DNA from: Cafeteria roenbergensis | Lineage: Eukaryota > Sar > Bigyra > Bicosoecida > Cafeteriaceae | Direction: 5' to 3' | Length of the DNA stretch: 64,000 nucleotides | Assembly (NCBI GenBank): GCA_008330645.1 | Contig: VLTN01000058.1 | Span: 156,817-220,816 of the forward strand | The notes under the pieces: generated by a model | Seen by the model: the letters and a program-made list of their open reading frames with translations, nothing else | The model's database searches: none | Told to the model about the DNA's origin: nothing | Translations under genes and position numbers: made by a program | Shown: piece by piece, positions 45,520 through 57,525 of the stretch | How positions within the stretch are numbered: position 1 is the first letter of the stretch | Layout of the letters: each line of letters begins with the position of its first letter

Positions 45520-46616
45520 TCTTTGACAACTTGCGTGGCGTTGACCGGTGCGCTTCAATCATTTCATTCGTGCTCGCAAGGCACTTTGCTTTCAACGCAC
45601 CTGTCTGCCTCAAGCTGGGCACCTCTGTCAAAGCAGCAAATTTGTCAGGCTCACTGCCCGGGGGTGAAGCTGCTTCTCAACAAAGTGCGTGGAAGGCAGC
45701 AAGGTCCTCGCGACAAAAATGCATTGAGGCACTCGCATGTCTGCCGCACGAAATGATCAACCCACAGCACACATTTGCCTTCGCCTCATCTGCGCGATGC
45801 TCTTTCAGCCAGCGGTGAGTCACGATTTCTTGGGTGCTCGCCCTTGATAAAGAGAGCGTGACAGTGAATCCGGCACCCAAGCGAGGCTCGGTTGACAAGT
45901 GAACCAACGACGTTCTCCGGCACGGCAGCGAACGCTTTTGTCTCAACCGGCCCAAAGGCAGAAGCCTAACGCAATCGCGCTGCCTCCCCACATCCAGTCA
46001 GCCCTCTGAGCTGGTCCACATTCGCCGCTTGATACTGTCGTTGCAGGCTTTGCAGGTGTCTTGGTGCCGTTGCAGATGTCTTGGTGCCGACACAGGAGCG
46101 TATCCGCTGCAGGGCCCTCGCCCCCGGTGAGATATGGTCCAGAAGCGTCCAGCATTGCGGCCGAAGCGCCTGGTAGCCAATGCAGTGCGCCCGAGTTGGA
46201 GAGAGAGAGCACGGCCGGAACGGCAACATCCCGCTGTGTCTCGACTGGGGCCTCAGCGCGAGGGCTTCGAATCGCACGCGATGCCTGACTCGATTGCTGC
46301 TGACGCGTTTGCCAGGGAGCCGCGCCGAGCCCCGGTTCCAAGGTTGTGGCGCATCCAGCGGTCGTAGGCTCGGGAATAACGTCGACGGAGGGAGAGGGTG
46401 CAACCAGCTTGCGCAACGTTGGGCCTGCCTGCCCAGAGCAGAGTTCAAATCGCCTGCCAGCGCATCGGGCGACCAGCTGCCGCCTGCGCCAGCCTGGACG
46501 CGAGCACAGGGCTGCCCAGATCGTCGTTTGGCAGCCGCGCTGAAGGCCTCGGCGGCTTGGCAGCGGCGGCCCTCTTCTGTTGTCAGCCGTCGGCGCCGCG
46601 GGAGCAGCCGTTTGCC
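45520..46616. other. AT-richer intergenic region between two plus-strand genes
   Basis: About 1.1 kb. The part 45520-46100 is visibly less GC-rich than the rest of the window. A 20-bp imperfect direct repeat (TGCAG(G/A)TGTCTTGGTGCCG) occupies 46051-46090. No convincing exon is seen. It should contain the 3' UTR of the coiled-coil gene and the promoter of the giant gene. Confidence 0.6.
46051..46090 (+). repeat. 20-bp tandem direct repeat, two copies
   Basis: Units 46051-46070 and 46071-46090 differ at two positions. Their position upstream of the giant gene is compatible with a regulatory duplication or a chance minisatellite. Confidence 0.8.
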
Positions 46617-49289
46617 ATGGCGCAGCGGCATGGGTCGTTTTCGGCGTGGCTTGACGCCCCTCCCCAGCCGTGGGAGCCCCATGCCCCGCTGGGCACGATT
46701 GGCACAGGCACGCCCACAACGCCCCCCGGGTCCAAGTGGGATGAGGCTTCTCTGTCCCGATCGGTGTCCTGGGCAGGCGACCTGACGAGGACAATTCTCG
46801 TTTCGCCGCTTCCGCCGTCAGCCTACGTTGTGACTCCGTCCCCAGATCGAGCAGGGGGACAAGCAGAGCGGCTTGCAGCCGAAGCTGACGGTGGGGAGTC
46901 GCCAGAGGCTGGGGCGCAGCCTCGTGGGTCGTTGCGCTTCGCTTGGCGACCTGCGACGCACTCGGCCGAAGACAGCGATGACCCAGCACCGCAAGACCAT
47001 GCTCGTCGCCCGAACGTGCTGGTGCGCGTGGTTCCTCCGGCGGATGCGATCCCCGGAGCTGGGGAAGGCTGGCGGCCGGCCACAGCGACGGACGCATCGC
47101 TGTCGCTGCATCCCAGGCGCGCTGCCAGCGCCGCCCCCCCGGAGGTCTACGTGTACCACAAGCCGCCCGACGTGCCATCTCCACCTTCCCGACCCCGGGG
47201 CGGAGCCGCCGCCCCGCAGAGGTCGCGCCCGTCTGAGGCCTCGGGCGCAGATACCGGCGCGCGCCCCCAGCTGTCCGTGGGCCTTGCAGCCCTGCCTGGC
47301 CGGGCAGCGGCTGCGGACAGGGTGCGCGCCCCCCTGCGCCTCGCGATGCCTTCAGACGAGGCGGTCGGGTCGCAGTCGCCCCCGCGTCGCAAGCACATCA
47401 AGCCCAGCCCGCAGCCGGTCGGAGCCTCGCAGCGCCCGCGGCATGAGCAGGCCAGCCAGCGCACACAGCGCGCGCCGGAAGTTGTGGGAGGGGGGTTTGC
47501 CGTCGGCGGCGAGCAGAGGAGCTACGCGGCTTCGCACCGCAAGCGACGGCAGCGGCAGGGGCAGCGGCGGGGGCAGCGGCGGGGGCAGGGGCGGGGGCGG
47601 GGGCAGCGCGGCCGACGCCCCGACGACCGAAGCTCTACCGGCAGCCACAGCCAGAGCTCTACCGGCAGCCACAGCCAGAGCTGCAGCGACAGCGACAGCG
47701 TGGGCAGCAGCGCCCACATGGCCGGGGAGGCCGGCGCAGACGCCATGCCGCTGCTGGATGAGTCCACAATCCGCGGCGGCGCCCTCGGACTGCCCGGCCG
47801 GCCCCCTGCCGGGACCACGCTCTCAAGCGCCCTCTCCGATGGCAGCTCCGTCGGTGGGGGCTCCGTCGGTGGGGGCTCTGCCGGTGGGGGCTCTGCCGGT
47901 GGAGGCTCTGCCGGGGGAACGAGTGACTCGGACATGTCAAGTCGTAGCAGCCGCAGCGGTCGAGGCAGCCACCGCAATCTCCCCAGCGGGCCCCGGAATG
48001 GTGCGCGGGCGTCTAGCCGCGGCGGGAGCGAGGGCCCGCGCCGCCGTGCCGCAGCCGCGTGGCAACAGCAAGCTGGCCCGGCCCGTGCCTCGGCCGGCCC
48101 CAGCGGCGTAGAGCCGGTGCGAGCAGTGGGCCGTCTGGGCGTGGCTGGCCTAGCGGAGCGCCGGGTTAGAAGCGGCCCTCGACCCGCTCCGCCGGCTCAG
48201 GACGCGGTCAGGGAAGCTGCTCAGGCGGCTGAGGCGGCAGCCAGGTCAGCTGACTCCATCAGGCGCGCATCGCTCTCCGCGTCGCTCCCAGCCCAGGGTC
48301 TGCGCGGCGTGTCCGCCGACGGATCCCGCTGGAGGGCGCAGCAGCATCAGCAGCACCAGCAGCAGCACCAAGATCCCCGAGAGGGCGCGCAACGAAGCAG
48401 CGAGGGCCGCTCCAATGTGCCGGTGCCGCCGATCGCGGCGTCCCCAGCCGCCCCGCCCCCCGCAGGCGCTGCTCCGGTGCGGGTGTCGCGCGCAGCTGAC
48501 CTCTCTGTGGGCTCTGCCGGCCGGGTGCTGGCCGTTCGCCCGCTGGCCTCCCGGTCAGAGCAGCCCTCCGCCCCGCGCTTCGCCCCAGCCAGGCAGGCCG
48601 CAGCTGACACCCAGCCCTTGCCGCGCACCCCTCCCCGCCGCCGTGCCACCCCTCCCGAGCATGTGTGGGCATCGGCGGCCCCGGCGGCTTCGGCGCCTGC
48701 TGCCGGCCCGGCAACTGCAGGCGGAGCTGATGGCGGGGTGATGGCGCCGGGGGCTCTGCCCCTTCCGCTCGCCGTTTCGCCTCCTCCTCCTCGACCGGTC
48801 CTGTCGCCGGCGGCGGTCTCGCCGCCCCAGCCCCGTGCTGCCCCGGCCTGGGTGCCGGTGACGCCGCCTCAGGCTCGAAGCAGGTGGGCCGCCCCGGCCC
48901 GGGGCGGCGCTGATGCCGCTGCGCCTTCAAGCTCGCCGCAGCGCGGCGCAGGGGGCGCCGACAGCGCGCAGGGCGGCCCCGCGCGTGCTGCGTCCTCGGT
49001 ACCGGCAACTGCGCCCCTTGCAACGCAGCGATCCGAGGTGAGCGACGCCGGCGGGAGCGACGCCGGGGTGAGCGGCAGCCCGCAGCACCACGCGTCCCGC
49101 GCTGCGGCGCGGCAGCCCCCGCGGCTGTCGTCGACGGCACCGCTGCCGCAACGGGCTGGCCCGCTGGTCAGGTCGCCCCCTGGCCACGCCGCGCGCCGCC
49201 TCCATAAGGACCGCGGCTCGCAGCGCCAGCAGGAGTGGGATGCGACGGCGGACAGCAGTGCGCGCCTGGAAGCAGCAGCAGCAGCAGCA

Positions 49290-49327
<38 letters not shown>

Positions 49328-52300
49328 AACTGAAGGCGACGAAACACCAGCTCAAGCGCAAGCACCAGCGCCAGCCCCGGCCCTGGCCCCGGCCCAGCCG
49401 CCATCCCCAGCCTCGATGCTCCGCAATCGCCACTCGGTCACCGAGGTGATCCGGGAGATCGAGGCTGAGCGGCAGGAGCGGATTGCCGAGGCGGCCTGGC
49501 GGCGGGCTCGAGCAAGAGGGACGCAGCCCACGCCAGACGTCACGGCGCTCCTGCAGCGAGCGGAGGCGCGCCGGCGCCGGCAGCAGGAGGCCAGGGAGGC
49601 GTCGCTGGAGCGGCTCAGGGGGCCGCTGCGCTCCCGTGCTGAGCCCGTCGGCGGCCTGGGCGGGCGCAGCGCCAGCAGCGCCGTCCACGACCTGAGTGGC
49701 TCATTTGACTCCTCCGGGCAGGCAGGCCGGTACGCGGAACGAGTCCCGTTCAGTGACGCCCACGGCAGCGGCAGCGGCAGCGGCAGCGGCAGCGGCAGCG
49801 GCAGCGGCAGGGCGGGGAGGAGGCTGCGGTCTGCCTCAGCCAGCGCGCCCTACCGGGGCCGCGCTGGCGGGTCCAGACCACGGCGCGGCCGCCGCGGCTC
49901 CGGCTCCAGCACGGACAGTCGCGACTCTGCTGTGAGCGTCGCTGCAAGGAGCGAGTCCTCGCTGAGCGCGCGGGTGATGCGGGTGGCGGACGAGGTTGCC
50001 TCTCGGCTGGGCGCGTCTCTGCTCGGTGCGGCCGATGCGCTGGGCGGGCAGAGCACGAGGGTGAACAGCAGCGGCGGGTGGCTCGCGGGAGCGGGCAGCG
50101 ACGCCGGGGCGGCAGCTGGCGGCCCAGACGCCGCCTGCCAGACGTCCGAGGAAGTGCCCGCTGCGCAGGAGCGATTCGAGCCCGGCTCTGCGGGCGGGAG
50201 GCGCGCAGGTGGGGGGCCCGGACCGGCTGCACGGGGCTCTCGCCACCGCCCCGGCAGGGCGGGCGCCGGCGTGCCCAGTCGCGCTCTGCCGAGCGCTGTG
50301 GAGCGGTCAGCGCTGGCTGCCGGAGGGGGCAGCTTCTCGCTGAGCCATCTGCATGGCAACACGTGGGCTGGCGGGGGTGGCGGCGCGGCGGAGCACCTGT
50401 ACAGCAGCAGGGCTCGCCGCAGCGCAGGCAAGCCCGGGACGGAGGCCGAGGCCGAGGCCGGGACCGGGGCCGGTGGCGGGCGGGGGCGGAGAAGCAGCGC
50501 TAGCAGCGACGAGGGGCGGGCTGACGGCGCGTTTGCGGCGCTGTCTGCGCCTGGCAGCCCTGGTGGAGGCAGCGCAGGGTGGCGCGGCGCTGCAGCCGCC
50601 GGGGCGAGCGACGCCACGCTTGACGCCGCGACAGGGCTGGCGGGTGGCCGGCGATCGCGCCGCCCGCCCCTGCCCGGGGGCGGTAGGGCGCTCCCTGGCG
50701 GCGTCGACACCCGGGCGGTGGCGGACGCTGTGGTGAGGGCCCTGGCCGTTGCCGTTCGCGGGGCGGGGGAGGCACTGTCTCCGCCCAGGCGGGCCGACGG
50801 GTCGCCCCAGCCTGCCCAGCGACCGCTGGCCCGGTCGCCTGCTGAGCACGGCCGCCGAGCGTTGAGTCGGAGCCTTGGCAAGTCCTGGCGTGCCGGGATG
50901 GCGAGCACGGCCGACCCTGCCAGCGTGTCCGCCGCGTTCGGGGCCGGCGGCACTGCAGGACGCGCCGGGGAGGCGGACAGCGAAGAGTCGCCGCCTCGCC
51001 GCCGAGCCGCAGCGACTTCTCCGGCAACCCCCCCACGCCGCGGCCACACCCTGGACTTCGACCACGCCTCTGAGGCCCTCTCTGCGGAAGGCAGAGGGCG
51101 CTCCAGCAGGCGGCCGGCTGGCGGCGGGGCGACCCGGGACGACGACGAGGACGGCGATGGCGCGTGGACAGACGACGACGGCGACCAGCGCTACCGTGGG
51201 CCGGCGCATCGCGGTCTCAATGGTGCGGCCGGCAGCAGCCCCGAGGCCGCCGCGGACGGGGCCAAGGTGGCGGCTGCCCGCCTGGCGGCCGGCCTGTCGC
51301 TCGTGGACAGGGCCGAGCCGCACAGCAGCCTCAGCCTCAGCTTCGCGGACCGGGCGGAGTGGCAGGCGCGGCGGCGGAGGCGCGCGGCGGCTGAGGCGCG
51401 CGGAGAGGCCGCCGCATCCAGGTCGATGCTGCAGCTGGCCAGGTCGGCATCAAGCGCGAGTCAGTGGAACGTCATCCCCAGCACGCTCTCTGCAGCCAGC
51501 GCCCGAGCGCCGGGCAGCCGCGGCGGGCGGAGTCGCTCCGCTCCCAGGCAGTCCGCGGCCGAGCGGGAGGCCCGCGCGTTTGTCGTCGCCGGGACGGGCG
51601 CGGGCAGGGCCGCGGCCGCCCCCGTGCGCCCCATCGCGCAGCTGCATGCGGCGCAGGACGCGCCTGCGCAGCTAGACCAGGCGGACCGACCGCCCCTGCG
51701 CGGACCGGCGGGCATGCCGCTCCGCCTCCGCGTGCTGAGGCGCGGCATTCCTGCGGCCGGCGACGAGGCGTCGTCCCGGCCTGCTCCGCCCTCCGGCGCC
51801 GGCACCAGCGGCGGCGCCGCCGCGGGTGCCCCTGCATCTGCTGCTGCTTCTGGCGGCCAGCCCGCTGACGGGGCCGCCCCCTCTCAGGAGGCTGCGGCCT
51901 GGCCTCGCTTCGACGAGTCGTCCGCGCACCACCCCGCGTCGGCCGCCGCGCAGCCAGCGCCGCAAGTCGCCACGGGCCGCTCGGCGACCAGCAGCGCCTG
52001 GCGCTCTGCGTCGCTCGCGCCGTCGCTGCCTCGCCCAGCAGCGGGGGCGGCGGCAGCTGCCGCCGGCCGCTCCCCTTCGACCTCCGCGGCCGCCCTCGTG
52101 GACCTGTCTGTCTCCGGCGCAGGGCTCGCCGAGGAGGCCCCGGTGACGGGCCTTGGCTCGCGGAGCGTCGGCCTTGCCGGCCTGGCCCAGGCGGGGCCAG
52201 ACGGGCGTGGCGGTGACAGCCACGGACAGCCCGGCCCCGCCCGCTCGGGCAGTCCTGGTACACACAGCGGGCAGACCGGCCCAGCGCCCGCCGCTGCCGT

Positions 52301-55300
52301 CGCTCGCACAGAGAGGGTTCCCGTGCTGCCCGGGGCGCTGGTGCGGCCTGTCGCGTCCAGGGCCGTTGCCGGGTCGAGCGCGCACGCAGCGGCAGGCGAG
52401 CGCCGCCCAACAGTATGCGGTCCGGCGGACCAGACCTCTGCCAGCCCCGCGCGCAGCGGCCCGCGGGCCGCGGAGGACGACAGCGTTGCAAGGCCTGCGC
52501 CTTCGCTTCCGGCTGGCGCCATGCACGGCGGCCGCCCGGGCCAGCTCGCTCCTGCGCCGATCCGGCCGGTTGGCCGGCTGAGCAGAGGCGGCGAGGTGGC
52601 AGCCTCGCCTCAGGCGCGGGTGTCTGGTTCGCAAGAGCCCTCGCTCGGCAGCGGGGTCTCGGAGCGCAGTGGCCGTATCTCTTCCTCGTCCACGACGCGC
52701 GAACCCGGCGCCGGAGCGCGCCAGGCGAAGAGGAGTTCCTCGCTGCGACGAGGGCCGGGCAGCGCGCGCTCCACCTCGCGCCGCCGCGCCGCGCTCGCGA
52801 AGGGGGCAGCGCAGGCCCAGTCGCCAGCGCGCCCAGACACCACCGCGGACCCGGCTGCACCCGGGGCGGAAGCGGCTGCGCCCGCCGCCCCCCCGCATGC
52901 CTATGAGCCACAGAGTTCGCCAGCGAGCCAACCAGGCCTCGCCACGGCCTCCATGGCGCAGCCTGCCGTCCCGCGGGCTCGCTCCCGCCCAGTATCCCGC
53001 CCCATCCGCTCGACAGCGGCCAGCAAGCAGGCGCGGGCGCGGGCAGGCGCTGGCTCTGCCAGCGACGCCGAGTTGGCGGCGGCCCGCGAGCGCGCCGGTA
53101 TTGGCTCGCTTCCCGCGAGCAGCCGCGCCTCTGCGCTTGCCCAGCAGGATGCCGCCCCCCACTCGCTGCCCGCTGCAGCGTATTCGGCGCCCGTTGCGGT
53201 GGTGGGTGCCGCGCCGCTGAGCACGTCTCCAGATGGCGAGAAGCTGCTGGGGTCCTGCAGCGACTCGGCAGATTCGCCCAGCGAGTCGCATCGTTCGCCC
53301 AGCGAGGGAGGACGGTCGCCCAGCGACGGGCCTGCTTCACCAGCGGAATTTTCGGCCGCGTCGTCAACCGCCGGCCCTTGGCTGGCGAGCGCCGAGCCGA
53401 GCGTCAGCGCCGCGCTGCAGCCGCGGAGCGCAGGGCCGGCCAGCCCCAATCAGGGTCCCACCAGTGTTTCGCGGGACGAGGAGGGCGCGAACACGGGTCA
53501 GCAGAGCCGTCGCTTCCCCGTCCCCACCGGCAGCCGCGCATCGCACCGGTCAAGCAACGACGGCACACGCCGCTCCACCAGGGCCGCGCACCGCCTCAAC
53601 GCGCCCCCCGCCTCCACCCCGGCCTCCTCGGCCTCGGCGGCCTCTGCCGACGACGAGCCCCCTGCCGACGCGCCCGTCCTGCAGCTCCGTAGAGCTCCGC
53701 CCTCGCCCCCTGGCCGGCGCGACCCCGCGCGTCCCGTGCGCGCGGCATCCTTCAGCGGCGCGCCCCTCCCCTCCGCCGTGCCCGCCAGAAGCGTTCCAGC
53801 GGCCCGCCATGCGGCGCTGTCACTGAGGGACCCGTTCTCCCACGCAGCGTCTGCGAGCGGCCGACCCGGCGCAGCCATTCCAGGCCTTGCACCCGCTGGA
53901 TCGGGCGCCGCGGCGAAGAGGCTCTCGTCCCGAGCGCCGTCCCGCCGCCTCGCCCCTGAGACCGCTGCCGCACCGCCCCACGGCACAAGCGACGGCGCGG
54001 ATGGTGTGGGCGCCCAGGCCTGCCCGGCGACGCGGCCCTCGCGCCGGCACAGCGCCCTAGCCAGCTCCAGGCACAGCGCCCTAGCCAGCTCCAGGCACAG
54101 CGCCCTAGCCAGCTCCAGGCACAGCCGGGGGGGCAACGACGCGGCGGGCGGGCCGGGCAGCGCCGCCTCGGACAGCCGATCGCGCCGCGAGCCCGATGGC
54201 AGCCCGCCCGGCAGCGCAGCGAGCTCACGCGGCGGAGCCCTCTCCTCGGGTGCCCCGGCCGCCTCCCGTCTGCCGCGCACAGGGGTGCCCTCCGGCCGCT
54301 CCGCTGCGCGCGGCCGCGGGCCGCCCCCGGTACAGGCTCCGGATCCGGCGCCGAGACCGTCCGATTCCCGCCCGCCTCCCGTGTCGGTCCCCAAGCCGGG
54401 CGCCTCGCCGGCTCTGCATCCGACGCTCTTCATCAGCTCTGCGGACCCTTCCTCCCCGATGGGATGGTCCATGCCGCGGTACGGTCAAGGCGCTGTCACG
54501 TCCATGCCGGGTTCCCAGGCCACGTCCGTGTTCGGCGACGGAGCCGCCGAACCCCCGGCGCATGCTGCTAGCGCCGACCCGGCTGCTTGGGTGTTGGGGA
54601 GCGCGCTGCACACGGCCCCGGCAGGCGCGGGAGTGCTTGGCAGGCGAGGACTTGGAGCAGTGGCCGCCGCCGCGGCCGCCGCCGCCGAGCCAGGCGCTGC
54701 GGCAGGAGCCCGCCCGGGCCACATGCGCCGAGTGGGCGCCTCGAACGCCCCCAGTCCCTCTGAGCCCTCCGTGCTGGCGTCGGCAGAGCAGAAGCGGGAG
54801 GGGTCTGCGCCGGCGCCGCGGCCCAGCCTGGCCCAGCTGGCGGCGGAGCGGGCCCGTCGGTCGTTGCGCACTGCTGGCTCCTCGTCCGGCAGCGAGGGCT
54901 CGGCCGGAAGCGCATGCGTCGGCAAGGGCGGCACGGGAAATGCTGCAAGCGGCGGAGCCAGCAGCCAGCCCGGACGCGGCGAGACCCCGTCGTCCTCGCG
55001 CCGGTCCCTGAGGCGCACTCCCTCGGAGGCAATGATGGCTCGCGCGGCCTCCCTCGAGCAGGCACGCAGGGCCCGCGAGGCACAGGCCCGCGACTCTGCG
55101 GGGAGCGGGGGCAGGTCGAGTCAAGGCAGGCGCACATCGTCCCGCGGCGCCTCGGTCGCATCCCCGCGCCCCGGTGGGCGTGTTGCCGCGGCTGGAGCGC
55201 AGCATCCAGAGGCGGAGGTGCGTCCTTCCAGCGGCAGAGCAGCAAGCCGCAAAGCGGTCCCCTCGCCGCCCGCCCCCCGCCGCAGCCACCACCACTCACG

Positions 55301-56078
55301 GAGCGCCGCGCTCCCCCCTCGCTCGTCGTCTTTCTCGCTGGGAACTGGGGTCAAGACGGCGCGCGAGGGTGATCGACTGAGCCGCCTTGCGTCGCTGGCG
55401 GCATCGGCCCGTCCGCCCAGGCAAGCGGGCATTGCCGGGGCACGCCGGGCGTCAGTCGGCGGGGGCGCGCGCAGCTTGCAGCGAGGCGCAGAGGCCGCTG
55501 CGGTTCGTGGCCCGCTTGAGCCCGACAGCCAGCGGGCTTTGCGCACGTCGGCGGGGGCGCCTGGGCTGCGCGAGGACAAGGCCCCTCGTGAGCAGGCGCA
55601 GTCTGCCTCCTCGGTGCGAGCCGCCAGCGCGCTGGGCAGAGCCCTGCGGTCCGCGGCGGCGGCCGACCGCCAGACTCTTGCTGCTGTGTCTGAGGCGGCA
55701 GCCTCGTTGCGCGGAGGAGCCGCGCGCCGCGGGGCCGGCCGGCGGGGGAGTGTTGGGGCTCGGTCCGCGGCCTCGGCAAAGCCACTGCTCCGTCGCCGGC
55801 GTCCAAGCGCCTCCTCGTCCACCAGCTCCAAGCAGCCGACGTCCAAGGCTTCCAGCGGGCGGTCCAGGGCGCGCAAGTCGCCCCCACGGTCTGGAGCGTC
55901 TGCGAGAAGGAGCGCTGGAAGCCGGGGCGGCAGCCGCCCCGTCGCCGGCCAGAGAAGCGGAGCCAGCAGTCGCGCCAGCAGCCGATCGAGCAGCCGGTCG
56001 GGTGGCAGCAGCAGTGCAGTTTCGAAGCTTGCGAAGCTCCGCTTGCTTGCGGCAGCCGACGCGGGCAGGGTTGCGTGA
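46617..56078 (+). CDS. Giant intrinsically disordered Ser/Ala/Arg/Gly/Pro-rich protein (3153 aa)
   Basis: A single 9.46-kb open frame without need for introns. The frame is open back to 46398, but I choose the ATG at 46617 (MAQRHGSFSAWLDAPPQPW), where sequence becomes less random. I do not recognise any domain. Nearly the whole chain is low complexity and positively charged. The clearest ordered piece is a basic helix at about residues 940-1000 (TEVIREIEAERQERIAEAAW ... RRRRQQEAREASLERL). Internal repeats are GGGS-like units (47848-47917), SG repeats (49767-49812), an Ala run (49268-49328) and SRHSALAS units (54046-54126). The C-terminus is Ser/Arg-rich. A scaffold, condensate-forming or RNA/microtubule-binding role is possible, but nothing in the sequence decides it. 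The long open frame with consistent composition argues it is real. Confidence 0.65.
47848..47917 (+). repeat. 15-bp tandem repeats encoding (S/V/A)GGGS units
   Basis: About five units of the type GGTGGGGGCTC(C/T)G(T/C)C encode SVGGGSVGGGSAGGGS-like linker sequence within the giant protein. Confidence 0.9.
49268..49328 (+). repeat. Polyalanine-coding GCA/GCG run
   Basis: About 20 consecutive Ala codons, GCA first then GCG, within the giant disordered protein. Confidence 0.9.
49767..49812 (+). repeat. (GGCAGC)n repeat encoding Gly-Ser
   Basis: A hexanucleotide run encodes about seven to eight Gly-Ser dipeptides in the giant protein. Confidence 0.9.
54046..54126 (+). repeat. 24-bp exact tandem repeat encoding SRHSALAS
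   Basis: Three consecutive identical 24-bp units (54048-54071, 54072-54095, 54096-54119) plus partial flanking copies. Identity at silent positions points to recent duplication. Confidence 0.95.
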
Positions 56079-57005
56079 TTCGCGAAGGCGTCATCAAATC
56101 CGGCTTGCGCTTCCCAGCTTCAGCTTCGACCACCACAGAGCCAACTGGCTCGACATCTCGTAGCGCCTCACGCAATGCACACATGTGCCAGAGTCGACGC
56201 GCAAGAGATCTGCGATTGCAGCTGGCAGCAGCAACGCTGCCAACCTTGGGTCGCCTGCGCCGACTCTGAACGCCTTCGAAGACGCCAGTCGCCAGCGGCG
56301 CAGGCTGCGGCAAGCAGCCGAACTCGAGGGCGTCGCACCGTGGGGAGAGCTTCGCCATCCCATTCCAGCGTCGCCCCCGGTGCACTCGAATGTGTGGTGG
56401 CACTTGCTGGGGAATTCGCGGAGCGCGCGAGACTCCGTGTTGCCTTGCGCAATGGCTGGCTGGAGGGAGCGGCGACGTGGACGCAGCCGACGCTTGAGCC
56501 TGGACAAGCTGGCCGACAACGTCTGCTTTTGGACCCAGCGCCTCTGTGTGCCAGCTGGGCAGCTGGGCTCCGGTTCCTCCGCTGTTTGCTGGCTTTGCTG
56601 CCTGGCGCGTCGAGGCCCAGAGCGGAGAGCCCTGTCCGTGAAGGCGTGGGGCTGCTGCCTGCCGGCGCTCGTCCCCAACACGGCGTTGCCAGCCAAGGCA
56701 GCCTCAGGGCGCCGCGTCGACACCGTGGCCGCCACGCATCGGGGAGCCGGCTGCAAGGCACCCCTCAGGCGAGCGCTGCCCACACAAACACCGCTCGCTG
56801 CTTCAGCCAATCGCGCCAACCTCCGAGGAGCCCCTGCCACTTTGCTGCCCCGCGCTGAAACCGAGCAAGTTGCAGGCGGGCCGCTCGTGCAGAGGCCAGC
56901 AAGGCCTTGGCACAAGCCCCGTCGAGCGAGTGCCTGTCGGCTGGCAGAGGCGCGCGCCGCAGCAGCAAAAGGTCTATCGACCCGAGCGCACTCGCCGCGA
57001 CGAGC
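56079..57005. other. Intergenic region downstream of the giant gene
   Basis: About 930 bp. Open frames exist on both strands, but none shows a domain or codon pattern I can support. GCACTC at 56988-56993 lies 12 nt before the next gene's ATG. Composition is slightly less GC-rich than the flanking genes. Confidence 0.5.
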
Positions 57006-57405
57006 ATGGCAGCCGCTGTCCCCGTGGGGCGCATCATGGCCAAGATGGCGGTTGTTGGCTTTCTCACGGGCGTAGGACTGGAGGTCTTCATGGTGGCAAC
57101 GGGTTTTTGTGAGCAGGCGAATGACGATTCGCCGCCCTCCTCGCAACGATGCGCCGCCGAAGCGCCTCGCGCTCGCCAATGTCCCCGCTCTGTCCTACCC
57201 GCCACCCGTCGCCGCAGACGGTGTCGCCACGCGGAAGGAGGCAGAGAGGCGGGTGGAGGCTCGCGAGGCGCTCAAGGACATCCGCCAAACGCAGCGGCGG
57301 CGCTGGCGCGACGCCCTGGCAGACTCCGTTCGCGACCACGGCGGCGGAGACGACGCAGGTGCGGGTGATAGTAAGGGGGCCTCGCCAGCTGGCGCTCGCG
57401 ACTGA
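57006..57405 (+). CDS. Small single-pass membrane protein (96 aa)
   Basis: Exons 57006-57108 and 57218-57405, phase 1, giving VATGF|YGVATRKEAERR across the junction. Residues about 10-34 (RIMAKMAVVGFLTGVGLEVF ...) form one hydrophobic helix beginning after a short basic N-terminus. The rest is a charged helix (KEAERRVEAREALKDIRQTQ) and a Gly/Ala tail. I do not recognise a named family; short N-anchored proteins of this shape are often mitochondrial inner-membrane subunits, which is a guess. A further splice near 57358 (GCAG/GTGCGG) could shorten or change the tail. It converges on CHMP2 with only 120 bp between stop codons. Confidence 0.65.
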
Positions 57406-57525
57406 GGCGGGCGAGGCAACGAGCCGCGGTTCGGGCCGGGGAGAGCGCTCACGCAAACACGAATACACGAAGCTAGCTGGAAGCCCTCCAGTGCGCAAGG
57501 CCAGGCGCGGTGAGCGGCCATCGCC

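Noticed and set aside
45520-46616. Possible integrated virophage or transposon in the AT-richer patch
   Set aside because: No terminal inverted repeats, integrase, capsid or polymerase-like frames are present; the patch is only about 0.6-1.1 kb.
46818-47159. Several minus-strand frames over the start of the giant gene
   Set aside because: Short, domain-free and overlapping the longer sense frame; they are expected shadows of GC-rich coding sequence.
54046-54126. CRISPR-like array
   Set aside because: The units are directly adjacent without spacers and encode an in-frame octapeptide in a eukaryotic gene.
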